Positions 32,438 to 42,400 of a stretch of DNA of 64,000 bases are shown here, one piece after another; the stretch's first letter is position 1; each line of letters opens with the position of its first letter. The stretch covers positions 36,084,361 through 36,148,360 of the forward strand of contig OZ035963.1 in assembly GCA_964034945.1 (NCBI GenBank). Direction: 5' to 3'. The notes beneath the pieces are model-generated. The model saw only the letters and a program-made list of their open reading frames with translations. It made no database searches and was not told the origin of the DNA. Source of the DNA: Chrysopilus asiliformis. Its lineage: Eukaryota; Arthropoda; Insecta; Diptera; Rhagionidae. The position numbers and the translations under genes are program-made.

Positions 32438-33247
32438 TCGGTAAAAATTATTTCCATATTTTGAATTTAAAAAATATAAAAATATCAAAGAATGGAAAAA
32501 AACGAAATCAAGTCGCGAATGGAACTCGATTTTTGTATTTCGGGCACTTTGCCACTGGTCCATGCATTCTTCTGGTGAATATTGGCCGAAATTAGTACAT
32601 TAAGCCAAATTTTAAAGATGACCAAGAAATTACCGATTTAATTGATTTTTACATAATTTAAACAAAGCACTTCTGCTAATTTGCAATTTAAAATATTTCT
32701 ATTGAAAATATATTTAAGAAATCCGAAAAACGAACAAAAAATATGTGTCAATGAACTTTCATGGAAACTACTTTCTATCAAAGTCTTTTAAAGGAGTTTT
32801 AAAAAATGGTACTTTTTAATGTGCTTTTTTCAAAGCGGTTAAAAGTAATTTACAATTGCAATACGATAATTATAAAGTGGCAAATGCATAAATAAGGGCA
32901 TTTCCTTCCCTCTTTACCTTTGCCTAAGCTTGGAATTGGATTGTAATTGTTTTTATTTATTTGTATTTCTACTTTTCCGTAATTTTTTAAAAGTATTTCG
33001 GATTTAGTGAAAATGCGAAGATTTTTCCCTCGTTGTAAATCGTTTCTCCTCGTTTTGAAGCGTTTTCCCCTTTTCCCCTATTAACAATTTTTATAGTCAA
33101 ATTCCCCGCAAAAAGGGGAATTCCCCTCGATATAGCATCACTGAGTTTGGGTTCGACTTTTCGTATCATGGTTCCCACTTCGTCCCTCGCCCGTAAAGAG
33201 TCGATTTGTGGCGCCACACTAAGCGCGTGTAATCGTGCTCATAAAGC
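32438..33247. other. Unassigned AT-rich stretch
   Basis: No gene-like frame. Near 33000-33130 there are repeated CGTTTTCCCC and short mirrored CCCCGCAAAAAGGGGAATTCCC motifs. The stretch ends at the next MITE. Confidence 0.4.
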
Positions 33248-33492
33248 TCGATCCAGACTACACGATGTACGGGGTACGAGGTTGGCACGTACCCCGAACA
33301 TCGAGTGTTTGGATGGGAAATTTGCACATGGTTTCACCTAGTGAGTAAAATCAGAAGCTGTTTGATTATCCTCGTACGTGGTAACCGCGTACACGAATGA
33401 ACAAAACCCTGTGCAGTGTGGATGCAGTTCCATGTACGAGGAAACCAAAAACCTCGTATCTCGTACCCCGTACATCGTGTAGTCTGGATCGA
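33248..33492. mobile_element. 245-bp MITE with TCGATCCAGACTACACGATG ends
   Basis: Left end TCGATCCAGACTACACGATG (continuing TACGGGGTACGAG) and the right end are exact reverse complements over about 33 bp. The flanks ATAAAG and CTTTAT mirror each other as well, so it inserted in, or copied, a small palindrome. No coding content. Confidence 0.75.
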
Positions 33493-34147
33493 CTTTATAT
33501 CCATAGCATAAGGTTTGATATGTTTGCTATAAATTTGTAAAACTGGAAGGGATAGCGTTTATACTTGTATTCAGTCATTCCTATTTAGACCTATATAAGT
33601 CTATCTTGCTCTCGTTTTCTGGATTGACGCGTCGGAATACATGATTGTTGCCATGGTTATTAAGTGGCCCTAACGAGCAGTCTTACCAGTAAAACTAATA
33701 AACCAGATTGGTCCACAGTGGCTTTTTAGCAGACAACAGAAATAAGTCGATGTAGTTCCTGTATTAAAAAAAAGTGAATAATGTTTACAGTAAGAATTGC
33801 ACTATAAAACTAGTTACCTTTTTGTATTCAATGTGGTTGACGAATTAGAAAATCAGATATCGAAGGTCGAATTTGTCATCTTTTTAGAAATGCATTAAAC
33901 TATTTTTGTTTTAGGTTGGCCAAATTAAACTATATATCCATATCAGAATTCGAACGAATAATTTTCAACAATTCCATATATTTCATACAATTGAATAATA
34001 TAATTTAATAACAAACGTAGAGCACTCTTTTTTGACTCCCTCTTTTTTCGCCATTCCATAACACCAGGGTTGGGACTTTACTCTATAAGTAGTAGATTTA
34101 ATAACTTTTTGTCCTATTTAGTACCCTACTACCTAGGGTACCTCAAT

Positions 34148-35850
34148 GACGCACTTTAGTTCCTCCTCTACTAGGAGTATGGCCATGTGAAAGTGACATC
34201 TATATAGTAATTTCTATATTCGGAATAAAAGTTTAAACAGCTGATTCTTTGACATTTCAGTGATTGTTTACCTTTGGAAGTTTAAAATTGTTGATATTTA
34301 TTATAAAGTTTAAAAATAACTACATTTTTATTGTAAGTGGTGTTTGATCAATCGAATCTCCATACCTTGGGAAGTGTAGAATGCAAATTAAAACTCGACT
34401 TTCTCGATGGGTAAGGGAAAGTGTAGAATGCCAATTAAAAGTCAACATTTATTGTATATAATGAGATTTTGTTGCTAAAATGTTTCTCCAGTTTTTCATT
34501 TGTAAGCGCATTTGCAAAAAAAAAATTAAAATTTAAGGGTATTTTCCTTGATTTTGTGTTAATGTACATACACACACTAGTTTGGAAAGTACCGTTAAAT
34601 AAAGTTTTCTCCAGCGCGCCAAACTGAAAAGTTTTTTTTTTCAAAGTGATTAAAACATTATGCAAGTGATTTTTTCCAAGGAATTATCTACAAATTCATA
34701 TAAAACAGGACTCCTTAAAATTTTTCATTATTGTTTTTCATATTATTATTGTTATTAATTAGCAAAATGTCTTGCAGTGTTATTGGATGTACGAATTCCA
34801 GAAGGAAGGGAAATACTTTATTCGCTTTTCCTCGGGACGAGAAAAAACGTATACTTTGGACACAAATGCTGGACAGAGGAAGTAATTGGAAGCCGACGCG
34901 GAATAAAAATGTTTGCATTCAGCACTTTGAGGAGTACCACATTCTACGGGGTAAAAATGCAAGACCACAATTATTGAAATCTGCTGTGCCGACTATATTT
35001 CCCGGACATAAGATAGAATATCTTGATGATATAGTAACAAGTCTAGCAGTACAAAACTATGTAGTTTTGAAGTAGGCAAAGTTAAGGAACAAATTGTTAG
35101 AAAAAAATGTTTAAATTTCAGAAGGAATTAAAAAGGGAAAAACAGCGAAGCAAAAGGTTCAAAGACATATATTTAGATTTGAGAAAAAAATATTTAAAAT
35201 TACGAAGCAATAAGCATACTATTGTAGAGAAAGTATTTAATGAGGATCAGATAAGTAGTTCAGAGGGGAAGGGGTTCGTTAAGTGGTCTAATGAGACTAT
35301 TGAGAAGGCACTAAAAATTAAATATAGTTGTGGGAACAAAGGTTATAATTTATTAAGAACTCTTGATTACCCTTTACCATCAGATAGGACCTTGAGAAGG
35401 AAAATAGAAAGCTTAAATTTTGCACCGGGTATTTTAGGAGATGTTTATCTCTGTGTGAAACGGGAAAACAATTGTTTGTAATAGCAAAAGGAAAAAAATA
35501 AACCGATTTCATCTCCCTCAACAATTTGTAAACAAATTTTGACAGCTCAAAAAAAAATTTCCGAAAATTCGGAGTGCGGTTCAGTTTACAGCCACAGTTT
35601 TCGGAGAAACTCCGAAAACTCACTTTATTTTCAATTTTTTAAATATTTATACTAATATTTAAAAGATTGTTGTTCAGTGCTTTTACACATTTTTTAATGC
35701 TCTATCCTTTAAAACAAATTTAAAACCAATCAAAGGTCTAGAAAAAAAGCGTGTATTTTCTTCTAAAATGTAAGATTTCGGAAGAAAAGCTCGACCAAAA
35801 AGCTCGGCCGCCTGTCGATACTCCTAGTAGAGGAGGAACTAAAGTGCGTC
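34148..35850 (+). mobile_element. 1.7-kb P-superfamily element with exact 32-bp terminal inverted repeats
   Basis: Left 34148-34179 (GACGCACTTTAGTTCCTCCT...) and right 35819-35850 are perfect reverse complements. Between them lies only the 5' half of a P-like transposase gene (THAP, coiled coil, HTH). The catalytic region is deleted, and a short AT-rich tail follows with a TTTTCGGAGAAACTCCGAAAA hairpin. An 8-bp target duplication was not matched in the immediate flanks (ACCTCAAT versus GTGCAGGA). The internal deletion with intact ends is the form seen in non-autonomous P elements. Confidence 0.85.
34767..35481 (+). CDS. Truncated P-like protein: THAP, coiled coil and helix-turn-helix, no catalytic domain
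   Basis: ATG 34767 starts MSCSVIGCTNSRRKGNTLFA. The C2CH THAP finger is complete: CxxxxC, FAFP, W, CIQHF (residue about 50) and AVPTIF. A 61-bp intron is likely (35061-35121, GTAGTT to TTTCAG), giving an in-frame join at NY/KELKREK. The second exon has a basic coiled coil (KREKQRSKRFKDIYLDLRKK) and the region with KWSNETIEKALKIKYSCG and LPSDRTLRRKIESL. It then ends GILGDVYLCV...NNCL. The spliced protein would be about 217 residues. Truncated P-element proteins of this composition are known repressors in Drosophila; that role here is inference. Confidence 0.75.
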
Positions 35851-36299
35851 GTGCAGGAGCAACTTATTTTTAACAAAAGGTCACATTTGCACAATAAATT
35901 AACGTATGCAAATAAGAATCTTTTGTAGAAAGAATAAAATTATTTATCATTCTTTAAAAAAAAAAGTTGCTGCTGCTGAAAAGCGCATTCAGTATTCCAA
36001 GTCGCTAATATTTAGTTATAAGCAGTTATAAAAAATAAAAGGGCATTTTCGTTATATTATGGTTTTAAAAAAAAAATTTCCCCTTTTCGCAATCTAGTAC
36101 CCCTTTTGAGACAATATACCTTTCAGCCATCCTCAAGTCCCATAGCATTGGTTATGGGGGATAGGACTTAAGGGAGAACTCCAATTCGCAGCAGCAGAAG
36201 CAAAACTTTAGAACACATAGCGCGGTAATACACACGGCAACTTTCGGGCTTACTTAAGCCGATTTTCGGGAGAAACGACTGAGGAGGGAAAAGTTGCCA
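35851..36299. other. Unassigned stretch between elements
   Basis: AT-rich with A runs. No frame with known motifs and no clear inverted ends. Confidence 0.35.
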
Positions 36300-36577
36300 C
36301 TCGATATCATGGCTTATTTCTTTATTAAAACGGCCTTTAAGCCTTAATCTATTACTTTTTCTATAAAAATATTTACAGAGTCGTTTAAATTCTCCTGCCA
36401 GCCAACAAAAAATAACTTTTGACACATAACTTTTAGTTCACTTTTCCAACACACGCATAAAAAGGCGCGTTTTTCCTGAGATGAACTTCCATCTCATTTT
36501 AATTGGGAGGCTTTTATATTATTTGTCTCATGTCTTAAAGACACCTTAGCGATAATGCCTTAATCATTTTCACTGGG
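36300..36577. mobile_element. Partial inverted copy of the 21002-21439 MITE
   Basis: Reverse complement of about 21002-21280. It keeps the CACTGGG end, TAATGCCTTAAT and, on the minus strand, the frame GEFKRLCKYFYRKSNRLRLK. The other end differs from the 21-kb copy, so this is a truncated or rearranged member. Confidence 0.6.
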
Positions 36578-36634
36578 CTCTGTTCGAAATTAAAGTTTAT
36601 AAACATAAAATCATAGACAGATTCTCGTATTAAA

Positions 36635-36742
36635 GAGCCTGTTTACATTGGTTGAAATAGTCCGCCTAATTTTGACAGAAACTGGCAACATGAAGTTTCT
36701 GTCAAAATTAAGCGGACTATTTCAACCAATGTGAACAGGCTC
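36635..36742. repeat. Hairpin element, ~49-bp arms
   Basis: GAGCCTGTTTACATTGGTTG at the left and its near-exact mirror at the right enclose a short loop around 36690 (GGCAACATG). Six bases separate it from a second hairpin. The termini share GCCTGTTT with the second hairpin, suggesting related miniature elements. Confidence 0.75.
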
Positions 36743-36747
36743 ATTGT

Positions 36748-36854
36748 GCCTGTTTAGATTAGCCGATCGGGGGTGTCCCCCACTTCCTCGTCTTGCCTGT
36801 ATTTTGACAGTTTCGTTCATGGCCTGGCGCCTGGATCGGCTAATCTAAACAGGC
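36748..36854. repeat. Hairpin-ended element related to the one at 38818
   Basis: Ends GCCTGTTTAGATTAGCCGAT and mirror. The inner part GGGTGTCCCCCACTTCCTCG...CGCCTGGATC equals the right half of the perfect hairpin at 38818-38978, so this is a copy that lost most of one arm. Confidence 0.75.
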
Positions 36855-36861
36855 TTATTTA

Positions 36862-38030
36862 TACTATGTTCACACTGACGCAAAATCACGTAATTTTGAG
36901 GATTTGCGTAATTTTGAACGAAATTCCAGTACATTAGCGTATTTTCAAAATCACTAAAAGTATGTAATTTCTACAAAATTACGAACGAAATCAAGTAAAA
37001 ACAATGGATACAACCCTGCATCACTTATTCAGCTCTCTTTAGTACATCAGTTTTGACATTTGTGCTGGATTGGAAAGACGGAAATATAACAAAAAGAAGC
37101 CGTGTTCCGCACGCGAAGAGGATATATTAGTAAATCTGTGGTCTGAAAAAATAAATAAATGGACATGTTTATGATGCAGTTAAATATGAAATGGAAAATA
37201 ATTGTTTATTTTCATTACAGATAATTTTCATTTTCTTCTAAAGTGTCTAATACTATGTTCAGTCAGACCGACACAAAATCACGTAATTTTGCGAAATGAT
37301 TTAGAACTTAAACCAAAGTGTTCACACAGAGATTAAGGTAATTTTGTTTCACATTTCAACTACAGGATTGCTATGAATTTTAGTGTAGGATTGCTATGAA
37401 TTTTAGTTAATATGATGAATAATACAATTCAAAACATCGATCAAATATGTGCAAACAGAATTAGACACTTTAGACGAAAATGGGAATGATCTGTAATGAA
37501 AATAAACAATTATTTTCAATTTCATATTTAACTGCATCATAAACATGTCCATTTATTTATTTTTTCAGATCACAGGTTTACTAAAATATCCTCTTCGCGT
37601 GCGGAACACGGCTTCTTTTTCTTATATCTCCGTCTTTCCAATCCAGCACAAATGTCAAAACTGATGTGCTGAAGAGAGCTGAATAAGTGATGCAGGGTTG
37701 TATCTATTGTTTTTCTTGATTTCGTTCGTAATTTTGTAGAAATTACATACTTTTAGTGATTTTGAAAATACGCTAATGTACTGGAAATCTCGTGATTTCG
37801 AGCAAGATTTCGTTCAAAATTACGTGATTTTGTGTCGGTCTGAACATAGTATAATTCTGTTTGCACATATTTCATTCATAGTAATCCTACACAAACTTCC
37901 TCGATCCATTTTTGAACCAACGTCGTTGAAATATCAAACAAAATTACCTTAACTTCTGTGTGAACACTTTAGTTTAAGATCTAAATCATTTCGCAAAATT
38001 AAGTGATTTTGCGTCAGTGAGAACATAGTA
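36862..38030. mobile_element. PIF/Harbinger-like MITE, outer copy, TTA target duplication
   Basis: Ends TACTATGTTCACACTGACGC and mirrored GCGTCAGTGAGAACATAGTA, with TTA at 36859-36861 and 38031-38033. It is interrupted by a second member of the same family (37251-37851). A + strand frame near 37067-37173 reads KPCSAREEDILVNLWSEKI, which looks like the first helix of a Myb/SANT-like domain, the kind encoded by Harbinger elements. Confidence 0.85.
37251..37851. mobile_element. PIF/Harbinger-like MITE, inner copy, TAA target duplication, inverted relative to its host copy
   Basis: Ends TACTATGTTCAGTCAGACCG and mirrored CGGTCTGAACATAGTA, with TAA at 37248-37250 and 37852-37854. Its own interior contains the uninterrupted version of the insertion site (reverse complement AAGTGTCTAATTCTGTTTGC), so the join in the outer copy can be checked directly. 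The mirrored Myb-like exon region lies near 37600. Confidence 0.88.
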
Positions 38031-38817
38031 TTACAGTATTCATGGATTTAATTTCAAACTAGTACATTTTGCAGGTGTGCGAAGTGTTTTCTTAGAATGA
38101 GTTCTTTTATTATCTCATAGATCTCTGAACGCTCTATCTGTTCATTTATTCGCTAGAAGCTCTCCCAGAACTCTGAACTGTGTCCCATAATTCGTCCATT
38201 AAATCTTTTCCCTCTTTACCCATTAATAAAGTCGAGATAACCTCAGTTTTTGGATTAAATTTGGAAAAGCCATGCATTTTTAAGATATTTGGGTAGAAAA
38301 TTAATGGAAAATGAATTTAATGAAATTAAATTTGTTTTCAGGTTATGTTAAAAAGAAACATGACGTAATAACCTTTCAAATCGCAACAAACCCATGCAAT
38401 TACCATGCGATTAACGGATTGGTACAAGAATTGATCTGGATCTCTTATTATTTAAAACAAACAGCTATTAGTGAGTTTGTACTCAGACGAATACTGAGTG
38501 GTACAATTTATTGCAGTTATGATGTAATCTACATAATTGTCTACGCCAGTGCTTCACAAACGTTTTCGCTGGAGTACCTCCTAATGAGCTAAATTTTTCT
38601 CGCATAACCGGAACACCATTGTATATAAAATGTTGCCATAAACTGTATCGCAAAAATATATTTATTAAGAATTCGAACATGACGAAAACGAAACTAGGGA
38701 ACTAATAAATTTAGGGATGGGTGCAACGCAATTTAATTTAGACACAAACGAATAGCAACAAACATGCCACAAACTAAATTAGTTTAGACACAAACCAACA
38801 CATAGCAAGACCTACGA
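38031..38817. other. Unassigned stretch
   Basis: No motif-bearing frame. Partial similarity to PGAP1 intron 1 (GGTTATGTTAAAAAGAAACA here and GGCTATGTAGTAACCCGTG near 41632, each followed by AAATCGCAA) hints at another dispersed repeat. Confidence 0.35.
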
Positions 38818-38978
38818 GGCAGTTTACACACGGTTGATCCAGGCGCCTGGCCATTAACGAAACTGTCAAAATACAGGCAAGACGAGGAAGTGGGGGTGTC
38901 CCCCACTTCCTCGTCTTGCCTGTATTTTGACAGTTTTGTTCATGGCCAGGCGCCTGGATCAACCGTGTGTAAACAGCC
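38818..38978. repeat. Near-perfect 161-bp hairpin element, 79-bp arms, 3-base loop
   Basis: Symmetric about 38898 (loop TGT). Arms start GGCAGTTTACACACGGTTGA and include CAGGCGCCTGG, itself a palindrome, and ACTGTCAAAATACAGGCAAG. Only a few mismatches were noted across 79 pairs. It shares its right half with 36748-36854. It is a miniature hairpin transposon; any transcript would fold into a stem of RNA-interference length. Confidence 0.88.
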
Positions 38979-39457
38979 ACTACCGGAGAAATGCGTCGCT
39001 AGAGGATTGGGTGTGACTTTAAAAACAAACATATATAAGCAAGGAAAAGCATATCTATACATCCCATCTGAATGTGTGGATGTCATGTAGGAAAATTTTT
39101 CCTGTCTATGCAGACTACCGTCAACTAGAAAAATTTGCCTACGTGACACGCACATATTGAGATTAGGTGTGTAAATATTCTTTTAAAGAACGGCACAAGG
39201 AAGACAAATGTCAAATCGAGGTTATGAATTTATACTCGATTCACGCTGGGTACAGAAAACAGGTCTATGAAAGAACTCTTTTGCTTACAAACGTAATGAA
39301 GGCACTCTAACTTTGCGGTATACGGGCCTTTAACAGTAAATAATCCTGTTGTTCCGCTGTTATTATTGCTAATGTTGTGTTTTTGCTTTATGTCAACACA
39401 AAACTTTGGATGGATACAAATCAATTGACATGAATTAGTTATTTGAAGAAGCTAAAA

Positions 39458-42400
39458 ATGTTTGCGCGATTGTTTCTTGTACTTGCGGCGGTGACATTTT
39501 TCCTTTACCTCTATGGAATTCTATTTATATTTAATAGTGCAGAAGAGAATAAATGCCGCATGACGTACATGTTTGAATATCCCCAATTTGTGGTATGTAC
39601 TTACATAGCTTTATTTGAGATTTTAAAAGGTGCAGTATAATCTTATTAATATCCAAAATTGATCGTTTGGAGCTATTTTTTCCTAACACACAAAATTTAG
39701 TAAATCAGTGTTTCGATCCATGCCGGACTTTATTGCAGGACATTTTTGGTTAATAATGGCTAAATATTATGCAATTGCACACTCCATTATATTTCTCTCG
39801 CTCCACATAAAAATAATTTAAACTTGAAAAATAATGAAAAATTTTAAGTTTTTGGATCACAAAATAATTTTTTTTCCGATAATCAGGTAAGGGTAAAAAT
39901 TTGGGATCCGTTACTTTTCTGTTTGATTCCAAACGGTTAGAAATGTTTGAATAAGGTGGTTTTTATTTTACATTTAGCATACTTCAAAGGGCTGTTTTTC
40001 TTATTTTGATATTTTTTACATGTAAAAAAGCTTTTATTTTAAAAAAATGCACTAAAAAGGAAAATATAGTTTTTTGGGTGCTGTATATCACAATTGGAGG
40101 ACATCGGCACGCGACCGGAACCTCTGGAGATAAATATTTGTTTTATTTTATTTTTATGATTTATCTCGCTTTTATTTGTGATTCTCTCTCTCTCTTTCGG
40201 CGCTACAACCGGTTTCCGGTCTTGGCCTGGCCCCCTCCAGAGGTCTCCAAAAAAACTACTTTTGCTAGCACAATTTCGGGTCACAAACCTCATAAAAGTG
40301 GTTTGTAATGACTGTTGACGCTGTTTTAATTACAAAATTTCATTCTGAAATTTGCATATAACGTCACTTCTGTGATGAAAAAACACTAGAGTTACAAACC
40401 AATTTGTCTTAGAGCGGACGAACCCTCAACCACATCCCGCTTTTTCCCACCGCCGCCACCTCGTCGTTTTTTGATTTTTCCCGCGAAAACTGTCCTCACA
40501 CTTTTTGATGTAGTTTGAAAACGAATTGAGATATTTCAATGATTCTTTGCATTTTATTATGAGGACTACAGAGCGCAGCTTTTGGTTAAAAAAAATCCGT
40601 ATTTCCCCTCATTTTATGAATTTCACTTTTTTCATTGTGGTATAAATTGAAGGGTCAGAGGGAGAATATTATCATGCTATATATTTTTGGAATGCACTCT
40701 TCATTACCTTTCATTTGAGGTACCGCACTACTACCCCCCAGGAAAAAGGTTTCATACAAAGTTTGGAGACCTCTGGATAGGGCAAGGGGGGCGAGCGACG
40801 GCTAAAAATACCCATTTCGGGTAGGGGCTACTTTCCCCTCCTTCCTCTATACAGGAAAAATTTGTAGCGTCATAGGCGCTAAACTGAATTCTTGCCCAAA
40901 CGCCAAATATTTGTTTATTTGCTCTTGCGTGATTTTCGTGCAAGAGCAAAGAAAATATTTCAGCAAATATTCGCTACGAGCTCTCGCATCGCAGAAAGGA
41001 CTACATCGCACTTAGCAAATATTTGCTAAAAGTCATGTTTGGCAAACACGAAAGCAAATATATTTGAGCAAATAATTTTAGCAAATATTTGAACACGATT
41101 TTCAGCAAATATTTGCTAAGTGTGATGGTAGCTTAATACTTTTTGATTTATCGTAAAACTATCACGAGCCTAATTTTTTAAAAGGAACATCTCAGCACGC
41201 GGCTGTACTTATTAGTAGCGGCTAATTATCTTTCAACCGAGACCTTCCTTTTGAAGAAAAAAGGTCGTCATAATATGTCCGCTTCAGATTTTGTAAAATC
41301 TATCATGTTCCTACCCTGCGTTTATCATTTTTGCAAGTTTCAAATAACTTGCCGTGCTGTAAGAAACCGTATTATATTAACTCAAATCAGGTACAAAAAA
41401 AATCTTGTTTTAAGAAAATTATAACAACTACGGCTTTCCAATTTTTTTAATGTAACAGACATGAGTTTTTTACTTATATTAACCGATTTCAGTTATTTCG
41501 GATATTAGTAAGATTTTACTGCAATTATTTATAGCAATAGCTGTATTTTTTTAATGATCCGATTATAAGATCTATATTGATCATTAAAAAAAACGTAAGC
41601 GAGTTTATTGAGGGTTTAAATTTGTTTTTAGGCTATGTAGTAACCCGTGTGTTGTGGCAATAACTTTTGAAATCGCAAAACCCATATTTTGGAATATATT
41701 ATTTTTCTCGTCGCTAGATTTTTTCCGTTTTAGGATAATAACCCTAATGCGATGGAAATAGTATTCAATATCCATACACCTATAGAACCAAAGACGCGAG
41801 CTGAGACATGTACCAAGGGAAATTTTTTACTTCCCATTAACTCAGAAAGCAAATCATATCATGATCCCGATAAAACTTGGGTCACGAATTTGTATGAGAG
41901 TTAATCATTATTAATTTGGAATATATGCAATGCATCATTATCCATTTAGATTATATCCAATGGATCATTATTCATCTCTGATCAGTTCATTAAAAAATAC
42001 AGCTTTTGTTATAGAAATATTTTCTTCGAATTAGAACTGTTTAGAATTGTGCCTTTTTTAGTTTTTTGATTTTTGTTTAATATTTTCTGCTATTTAAATT
42101 TCATCTTTTTTAGAAAATACATTTTGGTGAAAATAAAAAATATTCTAAGTACGGTCTTTATGCATACTCAGAGGGACATCTTACACAGAATGCCAGATCT
42201 ATGAGGTTTAACGGTGCACCTGTCATTTTTATACCCGGAAACAGCGGCTCTTTTAAACAGGTTTTGAATATGAAATTAAAATTAAGATTCACTTTCCTTA
42301 TCTTATCATAGGCTCGATCGTTGGCATCGGTTGCATTGAGAAAAGGATTAGAGGGAAATGTAGCACAACATCTTGACTATTTTACAGGTTTTAATCAAAC

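Noticed and set aside
34070..36145. Possible larger hAT element starting CAGGGTTGGGACTT around the P-like element
   Set aside because: No mirrored end or 8-bp duplication could be found on the right side.
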